5,836 bases of DNA, from positions 1 to 5,836 of the forward strand of contig LUSA01000101.1 in the NCBI GenBank assembly GCA_001629235.1, given 5' to 3'. The stretch's first letter is position 1. Each line of letters opens with the position of its first letter. The translations under genes were made by a program, and so were the position numbers. Source of the DNA: Marine group II euryarchaeote REDSEA-S43_B8 (lineage in GTDB: Archaea > Thermoplasmatota > Poseidoniia > Poseidoniales > Thalassarchaeaceae). Below, piece by piece: positions 1 to 5,836 of this stretch. The notes under the pieces are model-generated. The model saw nothing but the letters and a program-made list of their open reading frames with translations, ran no database searches and was not told the DNA's origin.

Positions 1-33
1 GAAAATTCTCAGAGTCTACGGATGAAGAAATGA
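1..33 (+). CDS. Possible 3' end of an upstream gene (partial), perhaps the gamma subunit
   Basis: From base 1 one frame is open for ten codons, reading ENSQSLRMKK, and stops at TGA 31-33. That stop overlaps the ATG at 30-32 of the next gene as ATGA, the same junction seen between the alpha and beta genes at 2693-2696. Ten residues cannot identify a protein. The inference that this is the tail of the missing [2Fe-2S] gamma subunit (hcrC-like) rests only on the fact that three-subunit molybdenum hydroxylases are normally encoded together and that no gamma gene lies downstream here. The alternative is that this is not coding and the alpha gene itself begins further upstream, since the alpha frame is also open to base 3. 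Confidence 0.35.
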   Translation, partial: ENSQSLRMKK

Positions 34-2696
34 TTCCTGAATCCCAGGGAGGGAAGCTTGCTCAGGAGTGGGGCCCACATAGGCACGATGAACTCATTAG
101 TGGAAGAGTGATTGGCAAATCTACTGCGCTTGTGGATAGTTCTTGGAAGGTAACGGGGCAAGCGCATTACGGAGACGATGTCAGGCTCCCTGGAGAGTTG
201 ATTGGACGGATTGTTCGTTCACCTCATCACTATGCCAGAGTGCTATCTATTGATTGCACTGAGGCCCTAGAGTTGCCTGGTGTAGTTGCAGTTGCAACTG
301 GAGATGATGCGAAGAATAGGTTCGGAGTTCTACCTGTGACAAAGGATGAGCACGCGATGGCTGTAGAGAAGGTTCGGCATGCAGGCGATCTTGTTGCATG
401 CGTTGCAGCAATTGACGAGGCTACGGCTAGGGAGGCGGAAAGGCTAATCCAAGTGGAGTATGAATTGATTGATCCGATTCATGATATGAGGGAAGGGCTC
501 GAAGACAGTGGAGAACCCATACATGACAGAGGGGACTACCACATAGGAGAGTCAAACGTCCAAAAGAGGGTTTTCCAAGAATTCGGAGACATAGAAGGAA
601 TGATAGAAAACTCTGTTGCTAGCCACAAAAAGAATTGGATTTTCGCCGGAGTTAACCACGCATTCACTGAGCCACACGCAGTAGTGGCACACTGGGACCC
701 AACTGGAAGGCTCACGCTGTATACTCCGCAGCAGGTTCCACACTACGTACACAGGGCGCTAGCCGATGTATTGGAGATTCCAATGCATCAAATCAATGTG
801 CATAGGACCTTTGTAGGAGGAGGTTTCGGTGGAAAGTGGGTCCCATTTCCACACGAAATGTGTGCTGCGATTCTCGCAAGAAAGTCTGGAAAACCTGTTC
901 GTATAACTTTCGATAGAGAAGAGGTTTACTGGGTAAACAGAGGTCGTCATCCTTCGCGGATTGAGATGAACCTACATGCTGATGACGAAGGGAGAATATG
1001 TGGAATCGAGACTGATGCTCTGATAGATGGGGGGGCATTCGCCTCTTTTGGACACGTGACAACCTACTACAACGGAGTCCTCCACACTGCTCCCTACGAA
1101 ATTGGTGCTTTCCACTACACAGGAGCTAGGGTTTGGACGAACAAACCTGCCAGTGGAGCTATGCGCGGTCATGGAGCGGTGAATTCTAGATGCGCAGTAG
1201 AAGTAGGTCTGGATGACTTGGCGGAGAAGTTGAGCGTAGACCCGATATCATTGCGTTTAGCGAATCTCCTCCCTCCACACTCGGCCACAATTACCGGATT
1301 CAGAGTAACAAGCATAGGGATGAGGGAATGTCTGGAGAGGGTCAGAGAAGAAAGTGGCTGGAATAAAAAATTCCGTAAACTTCCTCTTGGGAAGGGAATC
1401 GGCATTGGATGTGGTTTCTTCATTTCAGGAAGTGGCCTACCCATCCACTGGGATCCGAATAAGTTCCCACATGCAACCGTTCATCTGAAGATCGATATGG
1501 ATGGCGGGGTCACGATTCACACAGGAGCCGCAGACATAGGGCAAGGTTCTGATACAGTCGTAGCCCAATCCGTGGCAGAGGTACTCGGGCTCCCGCTAGA
1601 TATGATCAGAGTGAAATCGAGAGATTCTGATACTTCTCCGGTAGACTTGGGCTCTTACTCCTCCAGAGTGACCTTCATGAACGCCAACGCGGCTATTTCG
1701 GCAGCCATGCAAATCAGGGAGGAGTTGCTAGATGCTACGGTTGAAATCACAGGAGCGGAAAGAAGCGGTTTGATTATTGGGGATAGGAGAATCTTCCTAA
1801 AGAGGGATCCAGCGGTTGGGGTATCCTACCTCGAAGCTCTTCACAAATCGCAAGAAGATAGGGGGGCCTTAGTTGCCTCTGGAGCATACAGGACTCCCCC
1901 AATGGGGAAGATGCACAAGGGAGCAGCGGCTGGACTAGCTCCAGCATACTCTTTCTCTGCTTATGTGACAGAAGTTTCTGTCGATGTGGAAACTGGTCAA
2001 ATCAAAGTAGACAAGGTATGGGCAGCTCACGACTGTGGAAAGGCTCTGAACCCATTGGCTGTTAAGGGGCAAATAATCGGATCTTGCCACATGGGCATGG
2101 GACAAGTTCTATCCGAAGAAATGAGATATGGGAGAAGTGGCAATCTGATGAATCCCGATCTCCTAGATTACAAGATCCCAAGCATTCACGAAATGCCGGA
2201 AGTAATTCCCATAATAGTGGAGTCGAACGATCCAGAGGGTCCATTCGGGGCTAAAGAGGCGGGAGAAGGCCCTCTTCTTCCGATTCTGCCTTCTGTTTGC
2301 AACGCCGTCTACGATGCAATAGGGATCAGGACCTCCGAGTTACCGATGTCTCCAGAGAAGGTGCACAAAATGATCGAGAAGCGTTGCAGAGAGGAAGAGG
2401 TATCGGATCCGAATAATCTCACTAGCCCATCCCTTCAACATTCATCTCTCCAAGGAGTTCTAGAAAACAGAGCTAAGGAACATCGGATAAGGGACAAGGA
2501 TAGGAGACTGGATGAGAGTAGATCGGATTATCACAATGGTGCATTATTCGGCCTGGACCCCACAATCCCTCCGGACGAAGTTGACCCTAGGTGGTCAGTG
2601 AGAGTAACTCCCGAGGAGGAATATCTGGAGTCTCCTAGACTCGCAGGTAGTGCTTGGAAGCATACAGAAAGAAGGCATTCGGAGGGTCAAAAATGA
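30..2696 (+). CDS. hcrA: 4-hydroxybenzoyl-CoA reductase-like alpha subunit (molybdopterin-binding)
   Basis: This is the large catalytic subunit of a xanthine oxidase-family molybdenum hydroxylase, 888 residues from the ATG at 30. Visible domains are the a/b hammerhead (about 42-150, with VTGQAHYGDD and IVRSPHHYAR) followed by two molybdopterin-binding domains (about 165-415 and 440-770). Cofactor motifs are GGGFGGKW (263-270), GAMRGHGAV (376-384), GAADIGQGSDT (499-509) and SYSSRVTFM (542-550). The catalytic Glu is probably E746 in GAKEAGEG. Aligned by eye with remembered Thauera aromatica HcrA, Y347 falls on the active-site Tyr326 and E746 on Glu726, and similarity runs through KALNPLAVKGQ and GPFGAKEAGEG. 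This favours 4-HBCR over xanthine or CO dehydrogenase, whose CSFR-type active-site loop is absent. The known reaction is reductive dehydroxylation of 4-hydroxybenzoyl-CoA in the cytoplasm. Residues after about 783 form a charged tail not expected in the family. The start is supported by the ATGA overlap, although the frame is open to the window edge. Confidence 0.88.
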   Translation: MIPESQGGKLAQEWGPHRHDELISGRVIGKSTALVDSSWKVTGQAHYGDDVRLPGELIGRIVRSPHHYARVLSIDCTEALELPGVVAVATGDDAKNRFGVLPVTKDEHAMAVEKVRHAGDLVACVAAIDEATAREAERLIQVEYELIDPIHDMREGLEDSGEPIHDRGDYHIGESNVQKRVFQEFGDIEGMIENSVASHKKNWIFAGVNHAFTEPHAVVAHWDPTGRLTLYTPQQVPHYVHRALADVLEIPMHQINVHRTFVGGGFGGKWVPFPHEMCAAILARKSGKPVRITFDREEVYWVNRGRHPSRIEMNLHADDEGRICGIETDALIDGGAFASFGHVTTYYNGVLHTAPYEIGAFHYTGARVWTNKPASGAMRGHGAVNSRCAVEVGLDDLAEKLSVDPISLRLANLLPPHSATITGFRVTSIGMRECLERVREESGWNKKFRKLPLGKGIGIGCGFFISGSGLPIHWDPNKFPHATVHLKIDMDGGVTIHTGAADIGQGSDTVVAQSVAEVLGLPLDMIRVKSRDSDTSPVDLGSYSSRVTFMNANAAISAAMQIREELLDATVEITGAERSGLIIGDRRIFLKRDPAVGVSYLEALHKSQEDRGALVASGAYRTPPMGKMHKGAAAGLAPAYSFSAYVTEVSVDVETGQIKVDKVWAAHDCGKALNPLAVKGQIIGSCHMGMGQVLSEEMRYGRSGNLMNPDLLDYKIPSIHEMPEVIPIIVESNDPEGPFGAKEAGEGPLLPILPSVCNAVYDAIGIRTSELPMSPEKVHKMIEKRCREEEVSDPNNLTSPSLQHSSLQGVLENRAKEHRIRDKDRRLDESRSDYHNGALFGLDPTIPPDEVDPRWSVRVTPEEEYLESPRLAGSAWKHTERRHSEGQK
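2681..2686 (+). promoter_or_regulatory. Shine-Dalgarno site for hcrB
   Basis: GGAGGG lies inside the last codons of the alpha gene, six bases before ATG 2693. It is a near-perfect complement to the 3' end of archaeal and bacterial 16S rRNA. It selects ATG 2693 over the TTG at 2654 and over the second ATG at 2699. Confidence 0.8.
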
Positions 2697-3676
2697 GGAT
2701 GCCCCCCTTCCGTGTTCTTTCGCCGAAGAGTTTGGATGAGGCACTAACAATGTCTAGGGAACTTTCAGAATCTGGAGAGGAGTTCGACTGGGTCGCTGGA
2801 GGAACCGATCTGCTTCCAAATTACAAGTGGCACATCAATGTGAAGGGGCACGTTATCTCGCTTTCTTCTATAGCCGAGTTGCGAGAAATAAGCGAGGAAA
2901 GTATTGGCGCTATGGTCAGTATCAATGAGTTATCCGAGCACGAGTCGACCCACCCCGTGTTAGCCAAGGCAGCAGACTCAATTGCGAGTGTGATGATCAG
3001 AAGGTCCGGGACAGTTGGAGGAAATATTTGCCTAGATACTAGGTGCTACTGGATCAATCAGTCGGAAACATGGAGGGAGTCGATTGACTGGTGTCACAAA
3101 TGTGATTGTGGCACTGGGGCCGATTGTAGAGTAATTCCCAACCAAAACACGCTATGCGTTGCAACCTATCAAGCTGATTTGGCCCCTGTACTGATGTGCC
3201 TAGGTGCCACAATCCACCTAGCATCGCCCAAAGGAAAGCGCTCCATGCCACTATGTGATTTCTTCAAGTTAGACGGAATGACGAGGAATGTACTCGAACC
3301 TGGAGAAATGGTCACCCACATCACCCTTCCTGAAGACGCATCGGATTGGAGCGGAGACTATCAGAAGTTGAGGCAGCGTGAGTCCTGGGACTTCCCTGAA
3401 GCGGGCGTAGCTGTTCTCTGGAAAGGAGATGAGGGGGGCGGCCCATCAAGTCTCAGAGTAGCAACTACTGGCCTAGAGTCTATTCCTAGCTTGCATTCAG
3501 AAGAAGCGGATGACGCACTGGAGAATTGGAGCGGAGTTGAGACCATCGAAATTCTATCAGAGTCGATTAGAAAGGCAGTAAAGCCTGTCCAGAACACCTG
3601 GTTCTCCCCATCTTATAGAAGGAAGATGGTGAAGGTCTTAACGAAAAGGGCGTGTAGGAAGTTACTGGTGAGTTGA
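2693..3676 (+). CDS. hcrB: 4-hydroxybenzoyl-CoA reductase-like beta subunit (FAD and [4Fe-4S])
   Basis: This is the flavin subunit of the same enzyme, 327 residues from ATG 2693. The N-terminal FAD-binding domain (about 5-205) shows AGGTDLLPN (35-43) and GTVGGNICLDTRC (106-118). The C-terminal domain (about 215-315) resembles the CO-dehydrogenase flavoprotein C-terminal fold. Between them sits the insertion that marks 4-HBCR: cysteines at 118, 134, 145 and 155 match in order and near spacing the four [4Fe-4S] ligands of T. aromatica HcrB (122, 138, 146, 155 from memory). The surrounding NQSETWR and ATYQAD are also family-like. In the known enzyme this cluster brings low-potential ferredoxin electrons to FAD, then on to the gamma [2Fe-2S] clusters and the molybdenum. 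Two further cysteines, 137 and 139, lie in the same loop. The gene overlaps alpha by ATGA and shares one base with the next gene, so translation is probably coupled. Ordinary xanthine dehydrogenase FAD subunits lack this loop. Confidence 0.9.
   Translation: MRMPPFRVLSPKSLDEALTMSRELSESGEEFDWVAGGTDLLPNYKWHINVKGHVISLSSIAELREISEESIGAMVSINELSEHESTHPVLAKAADSIASVMIRRSGTVGGNICLDTRCYWINQSETWRESIDWCHKCDCGTGADCRVIPNQNTLCVATYQADLAPVLMCLGATIHLASPKGKRSMPLCDFFKLDGMTRNVLEPGEMVTHITLPEDASDWSGDYQKLRQRESWDFPEAGVAVLWKGDEGGGPSSLRVATTGLESIPSLHSEEADDALENWSGVETIEILSESIRKAVKPVQNTWFSPSYRRKMVKVLTKRACRKLLVS
3667..3672 (+). promoter_or_regulatory. Shine-Dalgarno-like GGTGAG before the exported-protein gene
   Basis: GGTGAG sits three bases before ATG 3676 and immediately abuts the TTG at 3673. 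The spacing is short for an independent start, but together with the TGATG overlap it fits re-initiation by ribosomes finishing hcrB. It makes ATG 3676 a better start than TTG 3673. Confidence 0.4.
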
Positions 3677-4452
3677 TGGGTTCGAGAGTTCGCTCTTTGA
3701 TTATTGGGGCCATTCTAACTGCATCTCTTGTGGCGGTTCCCCCTTCATCGGGACAGGAATTAGAGTCCTGGGAGTTAGGAATAAAATATCCTGGAGAGGA
3801 TCCAACCAATTCTTTCGTCTTGTCTGATGATGGTTCCACCAAAGTAGAGTCGGAAAAGAAAGAGAAATTTTCAATCACTGCGACGATAACCTCTAGACAA
3901 GGTATTCCTGATCCTCTATCTTCTTCACAGAACAGAGAGGGGGACTTGGAGATACCCTCGATATTTGATTTAGTCGTGGATATTTCTGAGCCATTCGGGC
4001 CGATGAACGCAGGCACTGACACCATACTGACCGTGACCGTGAGAAACAACGGAAACGCACAGGATGGAGTCGCCGAAGTGGACGTCAGGGATGATTGCCC
4101 GCTCTTGACGACCGATAGTGGACTAGATGCCCTGCTAAGCGGCAATATAGAATCTGGAAGGGCCAAGGATGCGGATCTCAAGGTTACTGCATCAGAAAGC
4201 CACCCTAAGAGACACTGTGACATCACGGTATCTGTGACTTCCAAGAGAAATGGAGCATCAGGCGCATCGGAAGACGAAGTCAGGGTTACAGTGGAACCGC
4301 CTCCAACTGGAGATCCAGGCTCTGGGGGTCAGGATAACGATGTCAGCGAAGCGGGTGACTCGATAGAGTCTAACCTCTCTGCACCGGGTTTGGGTGTGCT
4401 ATCTATTGGATTGCTTGCAGCATTGGCCTATACCAACAGGATTGAAGATTAA
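3676..4452 (+). CDS. Exported Ig-like protein with C-terminal membrane anchor, function unknown
   Basis: The product is 258 residues. It begins with a basic n-region (MGSRVR), a hydrophobic core (about 8-21) and a plausible cleavage site after PPSSG (22-26), so it is probably exported. Residues about 30-75 and especially 97-207 are rich in alternating beta strands. The stretch around ILTVTVRNNGNAQDG (117-131) is typical of CARDB/DUF11-like Ig folds in archaeal surface proteins. C141 and C181 could form a disulfide. A Pro/Gly/Ser/Asp linker (208-236) leads to a hydrophobic segment beginning APGLGVLSIG (236-245) and ending near residue 252, then TNRIED. This resembles a PGF-CTERM sorting tail, but it has PGL and lacks a basic cluster, so processing by an archaeosortase is uncertain and it may simply be a tail anchor. 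Its ATG overlaps the hcrB stop by one base (TGATG), which suggests coupled expression. No enzymatic motif is visible, and a role with the reductase is not evident. Confidence 0.8.
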   Translation: MGSRVRSLIIGAILTASLVAVPPSSGQELESWELGIKYPGEDPTNSFVLSDDGSTKVESEKKEKFSITATITSRQGIPDPLSSSQNREGDLEIPSIFDLVVDISEPFGPMNAGTDTILTVTVRNNGNAQDGVAEVDVRDDCPLLTTDSGLDALLSGNIESGRAKDADLKVTASESHPKRHCDITVSVTSKRNGASGASEDEVRVTVEPPPTGDPGSGGQDNDVSEAGDSIESNLSAPGLGVLSIGLLAALAYTNRIED

Positions 4453-4467
4453 ATCGTGTAATCTTCA
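4443..4467 (+). terminator. Perfect 9-bp stem-loop spanning the stop codon, possible 3'-end element
   Basis: TGAAGATTA (4443-4451) is the exact reverse complement of TAATCTTCA (4459-4467), with a 7-base loop (AATCGTG, 4452-4458). The stem contains most of the TAA stop codon of the exported-protein gene. No T-tract follows, so it is not a classic intrinsic or archaeal T-run terminator. It could protect or define the mRNA 3' end. The loop is also complementary to 4475-4481. Confidence 0.4.
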
Positions 4468-4494
4468 CTTCCAATACGATTAGCGAACTATGCT

Positions 4495-4510
4495 CAGCAA
4501 CATATAACCG
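4495..4510 (+). promoter_or_regulatory. Possible archaeal promoter (TATA-like) for the DUF4350-like gene
   Basis: CATATAACC (4501-4509) resembles an archaeal TATA box and is preceded by AGCAA, a weak BRE candidate. A start about 25 bases downstream, near 4528-4530, would leave a roughly 45-base leader containing the 4537-4553 hairpin. It is the only such candidate in the gap, but AT-rich hexamers are common by chance. Confidence 0.3.
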
Positions 4511-4536
4511 TGAATTAATTGTCGGACGGATGTTGC

Positions 4537-4553
4537 TTGGGCCTACGGCCCAA
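4537..4553 (+). promoter_or_regulatory. 17-base near-palindrome / leader hairpin
   Basis: TTGGGCC, a TAC spacer, then GGCCCAA form a perfect 7-bp stem with five G:C pairs. It ends 20 bases before ATG 4574. As DNA it could be an operator dyad. As RNA it would be a stable hairpin just upstream of the GGGGA (4560-4564) that may act as ribosome-binding site. There is no T-run, so a terminator is less likely. Confidence 0.4.
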
Positions 4554-4573
4554 CTAAAAGGGGATTAGAAACC

Positions 4574-5836
4574 ATGGCAATTGACATGGATAGTGAAGCG
4601 AGATTCAACAGGAACGTTTTGTATTCCCTGGTAATTACGTCAATATTACTGCTAGTGATGCCTATGTTCTTCGTTGTCGGAAAATCGTCAAATTACTCTG
4701 CTTACGATACAGATGGCTTGGGCCAGTTATCCGACATGAGAGATAGTTTCGAGGGAGAGTATGTTGAGAATAGGGACTCTGGTTACTACGTTGCGAATAC
4801 TATGTCCACACCAATGCTCGTTAATGATTGGAAGGACCCTCATCGAACACTGCTGACCATCATTGCTCCTGAAAAACCGATCGATCAGACCGAGGCAGAC
4901 GAAATTTTCAGATTTGTCACTGAGAAAGGCGGCAAGGTAATAGTGGCCGCTGACAATACTCAGGCACATAATCTGGCAATACTATTCGGAGTCAGATACA
5001 TGGACGCACCTCTGCTGGACGATAAGCAGCATTGGGTATACACGCAACAGGGCCAACAGGAAGTCGACTGGGGCAATGTTTGGAGCGCATCGCCGGTCAA
5101 TCAGGACATTGGAGATATGTCTCCTGGAGCACTGATGCAAGGTTGTACTGCATTCCAAATTCAGAATCCGGACGGTCTGAACGACTGCAGACTTCCAGTA
5201 ATGTACAGAGGCCCGACAGGAATGATGTTCGAACCAACGGACAAAGATATCGAAGAGCCAAATCATAGAGATATAATGACTCTGGGTACCGCTTCGCCCT
5301 CTGCATTCATTGACAGGGCCGGAGATGGCGACCCTACCAATCCGGCTAACCCTGCCACTGGTGATCTGAGGCTAATGATGAGGTTCGATTACCCTGGCAT
5401 AAAGGTCCTGGACAAAGTGGCGGATGAAGGAAGAGGGGCCTTTTCAGCTGGTGTAGGCGAGTTGGAAGTCACCGGAAGTATTGTGTTCGTAGCAGACGAT
5501 GAGGCTTTCTCGAACATGCTTTGGGAGCTAGCAGTCGCAAAGGATCAAGGGCTCAGCCAAGACTGCTCTGCGATTGGCGATTACACGCGAAATAATTGTT
5601 GGACGCAAGAGATCCTCAACAACAACGAGTGGGACGGGAATGAGAGATACTTCAGACTACTTGTGTATGATATGATGGAGTTCGATAATGTAGATCTGAA
5701 TGCTCCTATCCGAAGCGATCCTGCGAACTTCCAAGTCGTTTTTGACGAGAGCAGGCACGTAACTGGAGTCGTCTCCGAACCATTCGTTCAGACTATGGGG
5801 ACTGTCGTCCTACTAACTTCAAATCAATTCCTGAAG
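4574..5836 (+). CDS. Membrane-anchored DUF4350-like protein (5' part, truncated by window end)
   Basis: The frame is open for 421 codons from ATG 4574 to the last base with no stop, so the C-terminus is missing. A short N-terminal tail (1-15) is followed by one transmembrane helix (about 16-36, VLYSLVITSILLLVMPMFF), with the rest probably outside the membrane. Residues 92-141 (TLLTIIAPEKPIDQTEADEI, then FVTEKGGKVIVAADN) match the DUF4350/GATase-like pattern: strand, Pro, acidic helix, then a GG-x-hydrophobic strand. Later hallmarks also fit: GSIVFVADDEAFSN (301-314), NERYFRLLVYDMM (356-368) and VVFDESRH (388-395), the last recalling the DE-x-H motif of the family. C191/C205 and C331/C342 could form disulfides, and a 247-264 loop is rich in Asp, Asn, Pro and Gly. 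GGGGA at 4560-4564 is a weak ribosome-binding site, and M5 is an alternative start. Family members often sit beside MoxR ATPase, DUF58 and transglutaminase genes, none of which is visible here. The molecular function is unknown. Confidence 0.8.
   Translation, partial: MAIDMDSEARFNRNVLYSLVITSILLLVMPMFFVVGKSSNYSAYDTDGLGQLSDMRDSFEGEYVENRDSGYYVANTMSTPMLVNDWKDPHRTLLTIIAPEKPIDQTEADEIFRFVTEKGGKVIVAADNTQAHNLAILFGVRYMDAPLLDDKQHWVYTQQGQQEVDWGNVWSASPVNQDIGDMSPGALMQGCTAFQIQNPDGLNDCRLPVMYRGPTGMMFEPTDKDIEEPNHRDIMTLGTASPSAFIDRAGDGDPTNPANPATGDLRLMMRFDYPGIKVLDKVADEGRGAFSAGVGELEVTGSIVFVADDEAFSNMLWELAVAKDQGLSQDCSAIGDYTRNNCWTQEILNNNEWDGNERYFRLLVYDMMEFDNVDLNAPIRSDPANFQVVFDESRHVTGVVSEPFVQTMGTVVLLTSNQFLK

Larger units (their letters stand above)
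4453..4573. other. 121-base intergenic region
   Basis: This gap separates the Mo-hydroxylase operon from the DUF4350-like gene. It holds the 3' half of a stem-loop, its loop-complementary segment (4475-4481), a TATA-like sequence near 4502 and a 17-base near-palindrome (4537-4553). The only start codon followed by an open frame is ATG 4490, which ends after five codons. No tRNA-like fold or repeat array was recognised. Confidence 0.7.

Noticed and set aside
1450..2415. Repeated GGATCCGAATAA near 1450 and 2405
   Set aside because: The two copies fall in coding DNA and encode unrelated short DPN stretches. Flanking bases do not match, so this is probably chance.
2654..2692. TTG start adding 13 residues to the beta subunit
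   Set aside because: GGAGGG is correctly spaced for ATG 2693, the ATGA overlap is typical, and family proteins begin close to the FRVLSPKS region.
30..2696. Assignment of the large subunit as xanthine dehydrogenase or CO dehydrogenase
   Set aside because: There is no CO-dehydrogenase CSFR-type loop, the adjacent beta subunit has the 4-HBCR [4Fe-4S] insertion, and local similarity to HcrA is much closer throughout. The GGGFGGKW motif is somewhat xanthine-dehydrogenase-like but not decisive.
3673..3675. TTG start for the exported protein
   Set aside because: ATG follows immediately at 3676. The TTG adds only one residue and touches the Shine-Dalgarno-like sequence with no spacing.
3567..4244. 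A 225-codon open frame on the - strand
   Set aside because: It lies opposite hcrB's end and the exported-protein gene, which has a signal peptide, Ig-like strands and a tail anchor. The antisense product shows no domain pattern and is a shadow frame.
4490..4507. Short leader peptide frame MLSNI
   Set aside because: It has only five codons, no ribosome-binding site and overlaps the TATA-like element.
5032..5306. Small open frames on both strands inside the last gene
   Set aside because: They lie within the continuous 421-codon DUF4350-like frame, which has a membrane helix and domain motifs. The small frames show no such features.

Overview
The window looks like part of an archaeal chromosome, most plausibly a marine Thermoplasmatota lineage (Marine Group II/III type). 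This is an inference from several signs: tightly overlapping genes (ATGA and TGATG junctions), a strong GGAGGG ribosome-binding site, frequent AGA/AGG arginine codons, a secreted protein ending in a CTERM-like membrane tail, and a single-spanning DUF4350-type membrane protein. No rRNA, tRNA, mobile element or CRISPR array is visible. All supported genes are on the + strand.

Positions 1-3676 hold a molybdenum hydroxylase operon whose closest recognisable family is 4-hydroxybenzoyl-CoA reductase (4-HBCR). The large molybdopterin subunit (hcrA-like, 30-2696) overlaps the FAD/[4Fe-4S] subunit (hcrB-like, 2693-3676). The family-defining features are present: a cysteine-rich insertion for the extra [4Fe-4S] cluster in the beta subunit, and equivalents of the active-site Tyr and catalytic Glu in the alpha subunit. 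The small [2Fe-2S] gamma subunit needed to complete the enzyme is not in the window. A short open frame at 1-33 that overlaps the alpha start by ATGA could be its last codons. In the known family the enzyme is cytoplasmic and removes the phenolic hydroxyl of 4-hydroxybenzoyl-CoA using low-potential electrons, which feeds benzoyl-CoA into aromatic degradation.

Positions 3676-4452 encode a 258-residue exported protein: signal peptide, Ig-like beta-sandwich region, acidic Gly/Ser/Asp linker and C-terminal membrane anchor. Its ATG shares one base with the hcrB stop codon, so it is probably translated with the enzyme although it would act outside the cell.

Positions 4453-4573 are a 121-base non-coding gap. 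A 9-bp perfect stem-loop spans the upstream stop codon, and its loop can pair with bases just downstream (a potential pseudoknot). A TATA-like sequence and a 17-base near-palindrome precede the next gene.

Positions 4574-5836 hold the first 421 codons of a membrane-anchored DUF4350-like protein that runs off the window. It appears to be a separate transcription unit, not part of the aromatic operon.
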